Positions 1 to 9,241 of a stretch of 64,000 bases of DNA are shown here, one piece after another (position 1 is the stretch's first letter; the number at the start of each line of letters is the position of its first letter). The notes beneath the pieces are model-generated. The model had not been told where the DNA came from and did not search any database. It saw nothing but the letters and a program-made list of their open reading frames with translations. A program made the translations under genes and the position numbers. The stretch comes from Sphingomonas xanthus (lineage in GTDB: Bacteria > Pseudomonadota > Alphaproteobacteria > Sphingomonadales > Sphingomonadaceae): contig NZ_CP041659.1 of NCBI RefSeq assembly GCF_007998985.1, forward strand, positions 1,178,001 through 1,242,000. The letters run 5' to 3'.

Positions 1-347
1 CTGCCGGCGGCGGAGTGCTGCTCTACCTTCGCCAGGAAGGGCGCGGGATCGGCTTGGCCAATAAGCTTCGTGCCTACGCGCTACAGGATCGCGGGCTCGA
101 CACAGTCGATGCCAATCGAAGGCTTGGCTTTGCCGACGACGAACGCGGCTATGCGATGGCTGCGGCGATGCTGCGCGCGCTGGGAATTGACCGCGTGCGC
201 CTACTGACGAACAACCCGGCCAAGGTTGAGGGACTGTCGGCCGAGGGAGTCGCGGTCGTCGAGCGAGTCGCGCATCACATGCCGACCAACCCGCATAACG
301 TGGAATATTTGGCGACCAAGAAGCGGCGCAGCGGCCACCTCGACTGA
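1..347 (+). CDS. ribA: GTP cyclohydrolase II, C-terminal part (5' end outside window)
   Basis: Only the last 114 residues are present; the reading frame is open from base 3. RibA opens GTP to the diaminopyrimidine that starts riboflavin synthesis. The visible part carries the family signature LRQEGRGIGL (arginine finger region), then LGFADDER and LLTNNPAKVEGL, as in Escherichia coli RibA, so this copy looks catalytic. That matters because the GCHII-like domain of the RibB protein at 52289 has lost these residues. The gene ends one base before the convergent yggS stop. Upstream domain structure, including any fusion, cannot be seen. Confidence 0.93.
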   Translation, partial: AGGGVLLYLRQEGRGIGLANKLRAYALQDRGLDTVDANRRLGFADDERGYAMAAAMLRALGIDRVRLLTNNPAKVEGLSAEGVAVVERVAHHMPTNPHNVEYLATKKRRSGHLD

Positions 348-348
348 T

Positions 349-1005
349 TCAGTCGTCGAACAGGGCCGAGCCGATTCGGAGTGCGGTGGCGCCAAGCATC
401 ACCGCCACCGGATAGTCGCCCGACATCCCCATGCTGAGGCCATCGACGCCATGACGCCGGGCGAGTTCCGCAAGCAGGGCGAAGTAGGGACCAGGCTGCT
501 TCCCATGCGGCGGCATCGCCATCAATCCGGTGAGCGGCAAGGGCGAGGCGCGCACTGCGTCGAGAAAGGCCGGCAGGTCGTCGACCGCGACCCCACCCTT
601 CTGCTCCTCCGCGCCGATATTCACCTGCACATAGACGGCCGGGTAACGGCCTGCCTTCTCCCCCGCCGCGACCAGCGCGTCGAGGAGCGAGCGACGATCG
701 AGCGAGTGAATGACGTCGAACAGGCCGACCGCGTCGTCGGCCTTGTTCGACTGGAGTCGTCCGATCATGTGCAGGCGGACTTGGGGATAGCGGCTTCGAA
801 GCGGCGCCCATTTTTCCGCAGCCTCGTTTACCCGGTTCTCTCCAAAGTCGCGAAGTCCGGCGAGAAGAAGCGGCTCGATCTCGGCCGCGGAGCGCTGCTT
901 GGTGACTGCGACCAAGGCGACATCGTCGGGATTGCGGCGGGACGCCTTTACGGCCTTGGCAATTTCGGCACGGACCGCGGCCAGGCAGGTATCGGTGTCG
1001 CTCAT
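349..1005 (-). CDS. YggS/PROSC-family PLP homeostasis protein
   Basis: A 218-residue protein of the usual family size, starting at ATG 1005 (MSDTDTCLAAV). It contains the PLP-lysine region LVAVTKQRSA, then FGENRVNEA, HMIGRLQSNK and the C-terminal LSMGMSGDYPVAV and RIGSALF motifs that bind the cofactor phosphate. Members bind PLP without known catalysis and buffer cellular PLP and amino-acid pools. It is convergent with ribA and divergent from the ThiE-like gene, with about 22 bases between the two start codons, so their promoters must overlap. A longer in-frame start at 1107 would run into the neighbouring gene and is not favoured. Confidence 0.92.
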   Translation of the reverse strand: MSDTDTCLAAVRAEIAKAVKASRRNPDDVALVAVTKQRSAAEIEPLLLAGLRDFGENRVNEAAEKWAPLRSRYPQVRLHMIGRLQSNKADDAVGLFDVIHSLDRRSLLDALVAAGEKAGRYPAVYVQVNIGAEEQKGGVAVDDLPAFLDAVRASPLPLTGLMAMPPHGKQPGPYFALLAELARRHGVDGLSMGMSGDYPVAVMLGATALRIGSALFDD

Positions 1006-1027
1006 CCGCCACGCTATAGATAGTCGA

Positions 1028-1579
1028 ATGGAAGGCAACCAGTCCCCCTGGCCCAAGCGCTGGCTGATGACCGACGAGCGCGTCGGCAAGCGCTTGTGGG
1101 AAGCCATTGACCACCTTCCGTCGGGCCAAGCAGGGGTTGTGTTTCGGCACCACGGCCTGGCGGGACCGCAGCGCGCAGAGCTTGGGCGGCAGCTTGCCGG
1201 ACTAGCGAGGGCGAGAGGCCTTGTCCTGGCGGTGTCGCGCGACCCCGAGCTGGCCGAGCGACTCGGCGCCGCACTTGTCCATAATCCAGCCTATGCGACC
1301 GCCCTGCCTTGCTCGCGATCGGTTCATGACGAGGCGGAGGCGGAGGCAGCCGAAAAAAGCGGAGCGGCACTGGCGTTCGTGTCGGCGCTGTTCCCGACCC
1401 GGTCCCATCCGGGGGCCCAGCCGCTGGCCTTATCGCGTGCGATACGGCTCGCCTGGCTTGTCGGCTGTCCCGCGATTGCCCTCGGCGGAATGGACGAGCG
1501 ACGGTGGACGAAGCTGAACGCTGCCCATCCCGACGTGTTTCACGGATATGCAGGAATTTCTTGCTGGCTCGAGGCCTAG
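1028..1579 (+). CDS. ThiE/TenI-like TIM-barrel protein (thiamine phosphate synthase family)
   Basis: A 183-residue protein starting at ATG 1028. The C-terminal half, with FPTRSHPGAQPLAL followed by VGCPAIALGGM, matches the phosphate-binding end of the thiamine phosphate synthase/TenI barrel. The N-terminal half is divergent, and I do not see a complete set of pyrophosphate-binding residues, so true thiamine phosphate synthase activity is uncertain. No thiamine gene or TPP riboswitch lies nearby. It is divergently transcribed from yggS and ends six bases before the convergent porin-like gene. Confidence 0.72.
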   Translation: MEGNQSPWPKRWLMTDERVGKRLWEAIDHLPSGQAGVVFRHHGLAGPQRAELGRQLAGLARARGLVLAVSRDPELAERLGAALVHNPAYATALPCSRSVHDEAEAEAAEKSGAALAFVSALFPTRSHPGAQPLALSRAIRLAWLVGCPAIALGGMDERRWTKLNAAHPDVFHGYAGISCWLEA

Positions 1580-1585
1580 ATCAGC

Positions 1586-2320
1586 TTAGAACTTGAAGGC
1601 AGTGCCGACGTAGACGGCCTTGCTGTCATGCGTGTCGTCCGCAAGCGCAGGAATCTGGTCCCGCTCAACCTTGTAACGGACGCCGCCGGTCAGCGCGATG
1701 TTGCGGCTGATGTTATAGGAGCCGCCGACGTCGACCGACACGCTGTCGGGACGCGCAAGCGCCGCGACCCGGCTATCGTTCCGCTCGCCGCCGAGCGCGA
1801 TTCGGCCGGTGAATTTCTTGAGATTATAGCTGACGCCGACCACCGCGGTCTCGCGGGTGCCAATCACTGGATCCGGGCTGCTGGCCCGGGCAACGTCGCC
1901 GGAAACCGCAAGCCGCTTCCAGCCGATCGCCATGCCGAGGTCATATTGCGCCGGGGTCAGGCTGCTAACCGGCGACGCCGACGTGATCTGAGACGGCGCG
2001 ACCGGGGTCGGCGCACCGCGCGAACGAAGCGCGATTCGCACCTGCGAGGTCCGGCCCTTGGGCGCCGCCGGAGTGAATTTGAAATCGGTCAAGGAAATCG
2101 TCCTGCCGGCAAACATCGCCGCAAGCCGCGGATCGGCAGTCGCCGGAGTGAACGTCGAAATCTTGTCGAAGCTCAAGGAGATAGCCGGCGGGCGCTGGGC
2201 GCTTGCAGCCGCCATTCCAAGAACCGGGGTCATGATAAGCGCACCGGCCGCGAGCAACGTCGCCGCCTTTCCGCCAATCGCTGTGACCCTGTTTTCCACT
2301 TTAAACCGACTCCTGTTCAT
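1586..2320 (-). CDS. Exported outer-membrane beta-barrel-like protein
   Basis: A 244-residue protein with an N-terminal export signal (basic start, hydrophobic segment around residues 20-40, then a small-residue cleavage region ending ASA). The mature part alternates polar and hydrophobic residues in short strands (YDLGMAIGWK, VVGVSYNLKKF, VSVDVGGSYNIS, LTGGVRYKVE) and ends in phenylalanine (VYVGTAFKF), the usual BAM recognition signature. It resembles the small porin-like proteins annotated in sphingomonads, but no substrate can be deduced. It is transcribed alone, convergent with the ThiE-like gene. Confidence 0.75.
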   Translation of the reverse strand: MNRSRFKVENRVTAIGGKAATLLAAGALIMTPVLGMAAASAQRPPAISLSFDKISTFTPATADPRLAAMFAGRTISLTDFKFTPAAPKGRTSQVRIALRSRGAPTPVAPSQITSASPVSSLTPAQYDLGMAIGWKRLAVSGDVARASSPDPVIGTRETAVVGVSYNLKKFTGRIALGGERNDSRVAALARPDSVSVDVGGSYNISRNIALTGGVRYKVERDQIPALADDTHDSKAVYVGTAFKF

Positions 2321-2491
2321 CCATTACATAGTCTGACGAAGCTGTCGGTTCCATGACCAGAGTCGATTCCCATGGCGCCTGTGGCGCGGAATCCACAAGT
2401 TGCCCGTGCGGTTCGTCCCAAACCGGTGCTTGCCGAGCCGGGGACAGCATCTATAACGCCATGGATATCCTGTTTCGCGAAGAGAGACGAC

Positions 2492-2926
2492 ATGCGCCGC
2501 TTGCCCCTTACCGTTCTTTCCCTGGCCGTTGCCGGGACCGCCCTGTCCGCCTGTTCGCGCAATCGCGACGTCCCTCGCGAACTCGCCCCGTCGCGGATGA
2601 CGAGTATCGGCGTGAACAGCTATTTATGGCGGGCCGCGGTCGACACGCTGTCGTTCGCCCCGCTGATCACCGCCGACTCGAATGGCGGCGTCATCGTCAC
2701 CGACTGGTACATCAACCCGAACACCCCGGGTGAGCGGGTCAAGCTCACCGTGTCGATCATCGATCAAGACCTGCGCGCCGACGCGTTGCGCGTTGCCGCC
2801 AGCCGCCAGGTCAACCAGTCTGGCGTTTGGGTTGATGCCCCCGTCGCCGCGGCCACGGTTCAGAAACTTGAGGACATCATCCTCACCCGCGCCCGCGATC
2901 TTCGCCGCACCACCGTCGGCGGATAA
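2492..2926 (+). CDS. DUF3576 lipoprotein
   Basis: A 144-residue protein starting at ATG 2492 behind a GAGAGA ribosome-binding sequence. The first 20 residues form a lipoprotein signal with lipobox LSAC, so it should be lipidated on cysteine 20. The rest ([46 protein letters not shown]) matches the DUF3576 family, which has no established function. It lies 11 bases upstream of leuS and ahead of lptE, suggesting an envelope-related co-transcription unit. An upstream in-frame start at 2372 would lose the signal peptide at the N terminus and is rejected. Confidence 0.85.
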   Translation: MRRLPLTVLSLAVAGTALSACSRNRDVPRELAPSRMTSIGVNSYLWRAAVDTLSFAPLITADSNGGVIVTDWYINPNTPGERVKLTVSIIDQDLRADALRVAASRQVNQSGVWVDAPVAAATVQKLEDIILTRARDLRRTTVGG

Positions 2927-2937
2927 GGCCTAACGTC

Positions 2938-5463
2938 ATGACCAACCGCTTCGACCCGGCGGTTGCCGACCGGCGCTGGCAGCAGCGCTGGGCGGAAGCC
3001 GAAAGCTTTCGCGCCGACAGCCTGTCGGCTAAGCCCCGCGCCTATGTCCTGGAGATGTTCCCCTATCCATCGGGGAGGATCCATATGGGGCACGTCCGCA
3101 ACTACACGATGGGCGACGTGCTTGCCCGCTTTCGCCGGATGCAAGGCTTCGAAGTCCTTCACCCGATGGGTTGGGATGCGTTCGGCATGCCCGCCGAAAA
3201 TGCGGCGATGGAGAAGCGGGTCCATCCAGGCGCATGGACCCGTGAAAATATGGCGGCGATGCGCGCGCAGCTGAAGAGCATTGGCTTCGCGCTCGACTGG
3301 AGCCGGGAACTGGCAACCTGCGACCCGGAATATTACGGGCATGAGCAAGCCCTTTTCCTAGATTTGCTGGAGGCGGGACTGGTGTTCCGCAAGGAAAGCG
3401 AGGTCAATTGGGACCCGGTCGACATGACCGTGCTGGCCAATGAGCAGGTGATCGACGGCAAGGGCTGGCGATCCGGAGCAACCGTCGAGCGCAAGAAATT
3501 GAGCCAGTGGTTCCTGAGGATCACCGACTTCGCCGAGGAGCTACTCGAAGGCCTGGGCACTCTTGATCAATGGCCCGACAAGGTCAGGCTGATGCAGGAA
3601 AATTGGATCGGCAAGAGCCGCGGCCTGCAATTTTGTTTCCGGCTTGTCGGTACGCCGCCAGGCGGGACAAGCTGCGACATCGATGTCTTCACCACCCGGC
3701 CGGACACCATCTTCGGTGCCAGCTTTGTCGCCATCTCGCCTGCCCACCCGATCGCCGAGGCGCTTGCCGCCGACCGGGCCGAAGTGGCCGAGTTCATTGC
3801 CAAGGCTCGCGCCGGCGGTACCAGCGCGGCCGAGATCGAGACCGCCGAGAAGATTGGCTTCGATACCGGGCTGGAGGTCGTGCATCCGCTTGATCCCAAC
3901 TGGCGGCTGCCGGTCTGGATCGCCAACTTCGTGCTGATGGATTATGGCACTGGCGCCCTGTTCGGCGTCCCCGCCCACGACGCGCGCGATTTCGATTTCG
4001 CGACCAAATATCATCTGCCGGTCCGGCGAGTGGTCGCGACCAGCCTGGACGCGGCCAGCGCTCCGGTGATCGAAGCCGAAAGCGGCGCCGGCGTCGCGGT
4101 CAACTCCCAGTTTCTCGACGGACTAACCACCGAACAGGCGGCCGCAGAAGTCGTCCGCCGCGCCGAGACTGCGGGCTGGGGCCAGGGGAAAACCCTTTAT
4201 CGCCTGCGCGATTGGGGCGTTAGCCGCCAGCGCTACTGGGGAACGCCGATTCCCGTGATCCACTGCGATCGCTGCGGTCCGGTCGCCGTGCCGCGCGACC
4301 AGCTACCCGTGGTGCTCCCCGAAGATGTTAGCTTCGACGTTCCCGGCAACCCGCTTGACCGGCATCCTAGCTGGAGCAAGGTCGACTGCCCAACGTGCGG
4401 CGCGCCCGCGCGGCGCGAGACCGATACGCTCGATACTTTCGTCGATTCGAGCTGGTATTTCATCCGCTTCGCAAGCCAGCCGGATGACCGGCCATTCGAC
4501 CGCGAAGAGGCGGAAAAGTGGCTTCCGGTGGGACAGTATATCGGCGGGGTCGAACATGCGATCCTTCACCTGCTTTATGCGCGCTTCTGGACTCGCGCGC
4601 TTGCCAGGATCGGTAAATTGACCGTCCAGGAGCCGTTCAAGGGGCTGTTCACCCAAGGGATGGTTACCCATGAAACTTTTCAGAGTCCCGACGGCCGCTG
4701 GCTCAATCCGACCGAAATCGTGGTCGGCGAGGCTGGACAATTGGTTGAAAGGGCGACCGGAGCGCAGGTGAACCGCGGCCGGGTCGAAAAAATGTCCAAG
4801 TCCAAGAAAAACACGGTCGACCCCGGCCCAATTCTCGATCGCTATGGCGCCGACGCGGTGCGATGGTTCATGCTGTCGGACTCGCCGCCCGAACGGGACC
4901 TCGAATGGTCGGAGGGCGGGATCGAAGGGGCCAACCGTTTCGTCCAACGCGTATGGCGGCTGGCACAGTCGCCCATAAGCGGATCGGGTGAAGAGCCGGC
5001 GCTCAACCGCAAGCGGCATCGGGCCGTTGCCGCAGTGGGGGATGCGATCGAGGGTCTTCAGTTCAACAAGTCCGTCGCGGCTCTTTATGAATTCGCCCAT
5101 GCCATCGAAAAGGCTCCGCCTTCGGCTACCCGCGACGAGGCGATCCGTACCTTGTTGCTGCTCGTCTCGCCAGCCGCGCCCCATCTCGCCGAGGAGGCCT
5201 GGGCGTTGCGCGGCGAACAAGGGCTGATAATCGATGCCGAATGGCCGACGTTCGATCCGGCGCAACTCGTCGACGACGAAGTGACCATCGCGATTCAGAT
5301 CAACGGCAAGCTGCGGGAAACGATGATCGCACCGCGCGGATTGTCGCGCGACGATGCCGAGCTCCGCGCGCTTGGCCTGCCCAAGGTCCAGGCACAATTG
5401 GCGGGCGCCACCCCGCGCAAGGTCATTGTGGTCCCGGACCGGTTGGTGAATATCGTCGCATGA
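2938..5463 (+). CDS. leuS: Leucyl-tRNA synthetase
   Basis: An 841-residue class I synthetase of normal length. It shows the HIGH-type motif IHMGHVRNY near residue 50, the CP1 editing domain (about residues 225-415, with [14 protein letters not shown]), the zinc-like and leucine-specific insertions, and the signature EKMSKSKKN near residue 620, followed by an anticodon-binding helical domain. It attaches leucine to tRNA-Leu, one species of which, GAG, is encoded at 31.9 kb. Its stop overlaps the lptE start (ATGA at 5460). Confidence 0.98.
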   Translation: MTNRFDPAVADRRWQQRWAEAESFRADSLSAKPRAYVLEMFPYPSGRIHMGHVRNYTMGDVLARFRRMQGFEVLHPMGWDAFGMPAENAAMEKRVHPGAWTRENMAAMRAQLKSIGFALDWSRELATCDPEYYGHEQALFLDLLEAGLVFRKESEVNWDPVDMTVLANEQVIDGKGWRSGATVERKKLSQWFLRITDFAEELLEGLGTLDQWPDKVRLMQENWIGKSRGLQFCFRLVGTPPGGTSCDIDVFTTRPDTIFGASFVAISPAHPIAEALAADRAEVAEFIAKARAGGTSAAEIETAEKIGFDTGLEVVHPLDPNWRLPVWIANFVLMDYGTGALFGVPAHDARDFDFATKYHLPVRRVVATSLDAASAPVIEAESGAGVAVNSQFLDGLTTEQAAAEVVRRAETAGWGQGKTLYRLRDWGVSRQRYWGTPIPVIHCDRCGPVAVPRDQLPVVLPEDVSFDVPGNPLDRHPSWSKVDCPTCGAPARRETDTLDTFVDSSWYFIRFASQPDDRPFDREEAEKWLPVGQYIGGVEHAILHLLYARFWTRALARIGKLTVQEPFKGLFTQGMVTHETFQSPDGRWLNPTEIVVGEAGQLVERATGAQVNRGRVEKMSKSKKNTVDPGPILDRYGADAVRWFMLSDSPPERDLEWSEGGIEGANRFVQRVWRLAQSPISGSGEEPALNRKRHRAVAAVGDAIEGLQFNKSVAALYEFAHAIEKAPPSATRDEAIRTLLLLVSPAAPHLAEEAWALRGEQGLIIDAEWPTFDPAQLVDDEVTIAIQINGKLRETMIAPRGLSRDDAELRALGLPKVQAQLAGATPRKVIVVPDRLVNIVA

Positions 5464-5954
5464 AGCACGCCTTGCCCCTGCTGTTGATGTTGGCCCTGCC
5501 CGGTTGCGGATTGCAGCCGATGTACGCAGGCGGCAGTTCGGGTCATGCCGCAACTCAGCTTCGCATGATCCAGGTGGCTGCGATCCCCGAACGGGCCGGT
5601 TGGCTCGTCCGCAACGCGCTGGTCGACCGGTTGGGCGGCGAGCCGGCGGGTCCGGCCTATCGGCTGGAAGTTGAACTGGACGACGATCTCACGGCCTTCG
5701 GTATCCGTGGCGATAGCGGCGCTACGCGCGAGCGGCGAACGCTTCGGGCGCGGTACCGGCTGGTCGAGCTGTCGAGCGGCCTGGTCGTCCTCGACGCCAC
5801 CGCCGGATCGGACGCCGGCATCGACGTGGTTAGCTCCGAATATGCCACGGTGGCTGCCGAACAGACCGCGCAGGAGCGGCTCGCGACGGTAGTTGCGGAC
5901 CAGATGGTGGCGAGGCTGGCATTGTTCGTGCGCAGCCGCGGCCCGGGCCGGTGA
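5460..5954 (+). CDS. lptE: LPS-assembly lipoprotein LptE
   Basis: A 164-residue protein with a lipoprotein signal ending in lipobox LPGC and the typical continuation GLQPMYAGG. LptE is the outer-membrane lipoprotein that plugs the LptD barrel for LPS export. The assignment rests on the N-terminal signature, the family size, and the conserved leuS-lptE-holA order in Proteobacteria. It starts inside the leuS stop (ATGA) and its own stop overlaps the GTG start of holA (GTGA), so the three are probably translationally coupled. Confidence 0.88.
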   Translation: MKHALPLLLMLALPGCGLQPMYAGGSSGHAATQLRMIQVAAIPERAGWLVRNALVDRLGGEPAGPAYRLEVELDDDLTAFGIRGDSGATRERRTLRARYRLVELSSGLVVLDATAGSDAGIDVVSSEYATVAAEQTAQERLATVVADQMVARLALFVRSRGPGR

Positions 5955-6973
5955 AAGCCGCCAAGGCAAGCCTCGGCGCTGCGATCGATCGGCCGGACCC
6001 CAAGGTCCGCTTTTATCTCTTCCACGGACCCGACGAAGCCGGTTCTCGGGCGCTTGCCATTCGGCTTCTCAAGGGACTTGGTGATGCCGAGAAGTTCGTC
6101 ATTCTCGGTCAGTCGGTGAAGACCGATCCGGCGAACCTCACCGACGAAGCGAGCGCTATGGCGCTGTTTGGCGGGCGGCGGGCAATCTGGATCGAGCCGG
6201 CTGGCGACGAGATCGCGGAGGGCATTGCGGCGCTGCTCGATTCGTCCGCGAGTGAAAGCGCGGTCATCGCGCTGGCCGGTGTGCTGCGCAAGACATCGCC
6301 GCTGCTCAAACTGGCGGAAAGCCATCCGCTCGCGCTCTCTCACGTATCCTGGGTTCCCGACGGGCGGGAGATGGACCGGCTGATCGTCGAACTGGGTCGC
6401 AACATCGGCCTTCGAATTCATCAGGACATGGCGCAGCGGCTGGCCTCCGCAGCCAATAATAACCAGGCCATCGCCGCGCAGGAACTGGAGAAGTTCGCGC
6501 TGTTCCTTGGTGCGGAGCCAAGTCATCCGGCGGAACTAGACCATGGAACAGTCGACCTGCTCGGCGCCGACTCCACGGAAAGCGACTGGCTTCGGCTCGG
6601 CGACCTGGCCCTGTCAGGTCAGACGGATGCGCTCCTCGCTGAGCTTGGCCGGCTACCGCTTGGTGCGGGACAAGCGATCCCTGTGATCCGCGGGTTGCAG
6701 CGGCGCCTATTGATGCTGGCCCCGCTCCGGGCGCGGGTCGAGCGTGGTGAAACGGTCGATGCCGTCATGACCTCAATAGGTAAGTCATTGTTTTGGAAAG
6801 ACAGACCGCTCATCCAGCGCCTGCTGGCAACTTGGTCGGCAGAGCGTATTGCCGAAGCGGCCAATCGGGCGGCGGCTCTTGAGCGCCAGTTGATGCTGAG
6901 CGCGGTCGACGATCAGTCGGCGCTGGGAGAAACATTGGTCACCCTTGCGCGGGTGGCCGGCCGCCGCCGCTAG
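5951..6973 (+). CDS. holA: DNA polymerase III delta subunit
   Basis: A 340-residue protein starting at GTG 5951, which overlaps the lptE stop. The N-terminal region VRFYLFHGPDEAGSRALA, followed by LFGGRRAIWIEP, matches the delta subunit of the clamp loader, which opens the sliding clamp. The middle has the expected ELEKFALFLG and the C-terminal helical collar. Position behind leuS-lptE is the usual one. The gene is convergent with parB and the two stop codons share the tetranucleotide CTAG at 6970-6973. Confidence 0.93.
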   Translation: MKAAKASLGAAIDRPDPKVRFYLFHGPDEAGSRALAIRLLKGLGDAEKFVILGQSVKTDPANLTDEASAMALFGGRRAIWIEPAGDEIAEGIAALLDSSASESAVIALAGVLRKTSPLLKLAESHPLALSHVSWVPDGREMDRLIVELGRNIGLRIHQDMAQRLASAANNNQAIAAQELEKFALFLGAEPSHPAELDHGTVDLLGADSTESDWLRLGDLALSGQTDALLAELGRLPLGAGQAIPVIRGLQRRLLMLAPLRARVERGETVDAVMTSIGKSLFWKDRPLIQRLLATWSAERIAEAANRAAALERQLMLSAVDDQSALGETLVTLARVAGRRR

Positions 6974-7848
6974 ATCGGCTCGCCGCTGAGCCGCTGGCAA
7001 ATCAGATCGAGCTGGTCGAGCGAACCATAGTGCAACGTCACTGTCCCGCCGCCCTTGCCGTGCGAAACCTTGACCCTGAGACCGATCAGGTCGCCGAGCT
7101 GCCGTTCAAGCGCCTCCAAGTCGGCATCGACGGAGCGCGCCCCTCTCCGAGCGGAGGACGCTCCGTGATTTCCCGCCGGAGCTGGCTTCACCTCTTTCGC
7201 AAGTCGCTCGGCCTGGCGGACGGACAGACCCCCATCGACAATCGCTTTGGCCAAAGACTCGGGATCCGGGGTTGTTACGATCGCACGTGCGTGACCCATG
7301 CTGATATCGCCTCGCAAGAGCATCTGGCGAACCGTTTCGGGAAGATCGAGCAATCTCAACAAGTTCGCGACATGACTGCGCGACTTTCCAATCAATCTTC
7401 CGACCGCTTCCTGGCCATGGCCATAATCGGACATCAGCTTGCGATAGGCATCAGCCTCTTCAATGGCGTTGAGATCTTCACGCTGGATATTCTCGATCAG
7501 CGCGACTTCGGCCGACCCTTCTTGATCGAAGCGGCGGACGATCGCCGGGATTTCATGAAGCTGGACCCGCTGCGCGGCCCGCCAGCGCCTTTCACCGGCG
7601 ACAAGTTCAAACCCGTTGCCGGTATCGCGCACGAGGATGGGCTGAAGGACGCCGCGCTCCTTAATCGATGCCGCGAGTTCGTCGAGCGATTGTTCATCGA
7701 AATATTGCCGCGGCTGCGACGGATTGGGCTTGATCCGCGCGACGTCGATCATGCGAACGCCTTCGGAGTTCCCTTCCGTCCGCCCTGGACGAACCGACTC
7801 GTCGATCAGTGCGCTCAGCCCGCGCCCGAGACCAGAAGGCTTCTTCAT
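6970..7848 (-). CDS. parB: Chromosome-partitioning protein ParB
   Basis: A 292-residue protein starting at ATG 7848 (MKKPSGLGRGLSALI, the classic N terminus). It contains the CTP-binding ParB/Srx domain with GERRWRAAQ and NIQREDLN, then the helix-turn-helix (GRLIGKSRSHVANLLRL) that reads parS, and a C-terminal dimerisation region ending LDQLDLICQRL. It overlaps parA by an ATGA. Two candidate parS sites lie 1.3 and 3.2 kb away in the same gene block, at 9191 and 11085. A longer start at 7926 is in the parA coding region and not favoured. Confidence 0.97.
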   Translation of the reverse strand: MKKPSGLGRGLSALIDESVRPGRTEGNSEGVRMIDVARIKPNPSQPRQYFDEQSLDELAASIKERGVLQPILVRDTGNGFELVAGERRWRAAQRVQLHEIPAIVRRFDQEGSAEVALIENIQREDLNAIEEADAYRKLMSDYGHGQEAVGRLIGKSRSHVANLLRLLDLPETVRQMLLRGDISMGHARAIVTTPDPESLAKAIVDGGLSVRQAERLAKEVKPAPAGNHGASSARRGARSVDADLEALERQLGDLIGLRVKVSHGKGGGTVTLHYGSLDQLDLICQRLSGEPI

Positions 7849-8630
7849 GCAGCCTCTGCAGCAATGCGAGGCAGGCGCGCCATGATTTCGCGGGCAAGCT
7901 TCAGATAGGCTTCCGACCCCGGGCATTTAAGGTCGTAGATCAAAGCGGGAAGTCCGTGGCTTGGGGCCTCGGAAAGCCTGACGTTGCGCGGGATGACGGT
8001 ATCGAACACCGCGCTGCCCAGGCAGGCGCGCACATCCTCAGCGACCTGCTGCGACAGATTATTGCGCCGATCGAACATCGTCAGGGCGACGCCCAGAATC
8101 GACAGGTCCGGATTGAACGCGACTCGAATGCGCTCGACCGTCTGGAGCAGTTGGCTCAGCCCCTCCAACGCAAAAAACTCGCACTGCAGCGGCACGAGCA
8201 ACTGCCGCGAGGCGACCAGCGCGTTGACCGTCAACAGGCCAAGCGACGGCGGGCAATCGAGGAGGCAGACGTCCCATCGCCCTTGTGGCGCCTCGTCAAA
8301 TGCCTGGAGCAGACGATGGGTGCGACCGTCGATTGACGCCATTTCCACCTCGGCCCCAGAAAGGTCAACGGTCGCCGGTAACAGATCGAGCCGCGGCACC
8401 TTGGTCGCGACAACCGCTTCGGCAATGGTCGCATCGCCAATCAATACGTCATAGCTCGATTTCTCACGTTGGGCCTGGCCTATCCCCAGTCCGGTCGAGG
8501 CGTTGCCTTGTGGATCTAAGTCGACAAGAAGCACTTTCCATCCGATCGCAGCTAGGGCGGTCGCGAGATTAATTGCGGTGGTGGTCTTGCCCACTCCGCC
8601 CTTCTGGTTGGCGACTGCCACGCGGATCAT
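7845..8630 (-). CDS. parA: Chromosome-partitioning ATPase ParA (Soj)
   Basis: A 261-residue Walker-type ATPase. The deviant Walker A motif KGGVGKTTTAINLA is near residue 10, followed by LLVDLDPQGNAS (A' motif) and LLDCPPSLGLLTVNAL (Walker B). ParA forms the nucleoid-bound gradient that moves ParB-parS complexes and hence origins. Its start overlaps the rsmG stop and its stop overlaps the parB start, so rsmG, parA and parB form a tightly coupled unit. Confidence 0.97.
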   Translation of the reverse strand: MIRVAVANQKGGVGKTTTAINLATALAAIGWKVLLVDLDPQGNASTGLGIGQAQREKSSYDVLIGDATIAEAVVATKVPRLDLLPATVDLSGAEVEMASIDGRTHRLLQAFDEAPQGRWDVCLLDCPPSLGLLTVNALVASRQLLVPLQCEFFALEGLSQLLQTVERIRVAFNPDLSILGVALTMFDRRNNLSQQVAEDVRACLGSAVFDTVIPRNVRLSEAPSHGLPALIYDLKCPGSEAYLKLAREIMARLPRIAAEAA

Positions 8631-9241
8631 CTGTTTCCCCTCCGGCGGACATTACAGGCGATCACTATCGCCGAATCCTCGCTGGTTCGGCTTGGAACCA
8701 GGCGAAAGCTACCCTGCCACGTTGCCTGCGCCTCATCCAGTTCTGTTTTGGCCTTTCTGCCCTTCGGAAGGATCCATTCTGTCTCGGTGTGGGCCAGATG
8801 ACGTGCCATCCCGAACAGCTTCGGCAACGGGGCTACTGCCCGCGCGGTGATGAAATCGAACATGCCGGTCACGCGCTCTACCTTCGCCTCGGCCACCCTC
8901 ACCTGATTGAGGCCAAGTCCTCCGACCATCTCGCGCAGGAATTGGGCGCGGAGCTTTCTGGGTTCGATCAGGGTCATGGGCTCAGCTGTTAGGATAGCGA
9001 TTACCAAGCCCGGCAGGCCCGCCCCCGATCCGACGTCGCACCACGTTCCAGAGCGAGTGACGAGGCCCGCCAGCTGGGCTCCGTCCATGATATGACGGGT
9101 CCACAGTTCATTGACCGAGGATGGCGAAATAAGGTTCTGACGCGCGTTCGCATCGAGCAGCAGCGACGAAAACTGCTGGAGCTTCGACATTGTTTCACGT
9201 GAAACAGGGCGCCGCGCCGCTTCGGCGAGCAAATCGATCAT
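8627..9241 (-). CDS. rsmG: 16S rRNA m7G527 methyltransferase RsmG (GidB)
   Basis: A 204-residue protein with the SAM-binding motif [17 protein letters not shown], preceded by the conserved RHIMDGAQL, and the downstream [12 protein letters not shown]. It methylates N7 of G527 in 16S rRNA. It lies between parA and mnmG with four-base overlaps on both sides, as in many bacterial origin regions. A perfect parS sequence (9191-9206) is embedded in codons for VSRET near the N terminus. Confidence 0.95.
   Translation of the reverse strand: MIDLLAEAARRPVSRETMSKLQQFSSLLLDANARQNLISPSSVNELWTRHIMDGAQLAGLVTRSGTWCDVGSGAGLPGLVIAILTAEPMTLIEPRKLRAQFLREMVGGLGLNQVRVAEAKVERVTGMFDFITARAVAPLPKLFGMARHLAHTETEWILPKGRKAKTELDEAQATWQGSFRLVPSRTSEDSAIVIACNVRRRGNR
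9191..9206. promoter_or_regulatory. parS centromere site (perfect)
   Basis: The sequence TGTTTCACGTGAAACA is a perfect 16-base palindrome and matches the consensus parS element bound by ParB in nearly all bacteria with chromosomal parABS. It sits inside rsmG, about 1.3 kb from parB and 7.4 kb from the probable origin. Confidence 0.95.

Noticed and set aside
1536..1544. TGTTTCACG, a possible third parS site in the ThiE-like gene
   Set aside because: Only the first nine bases match; the second half of the palindrome is absent.
4303..5553. 416-residue open frame antisense to leuS
   Set aside because: It lies opposite a certain synthetase gene, has no recognisable domain, and fits a codon-bias shadow in GC-rich DNA.
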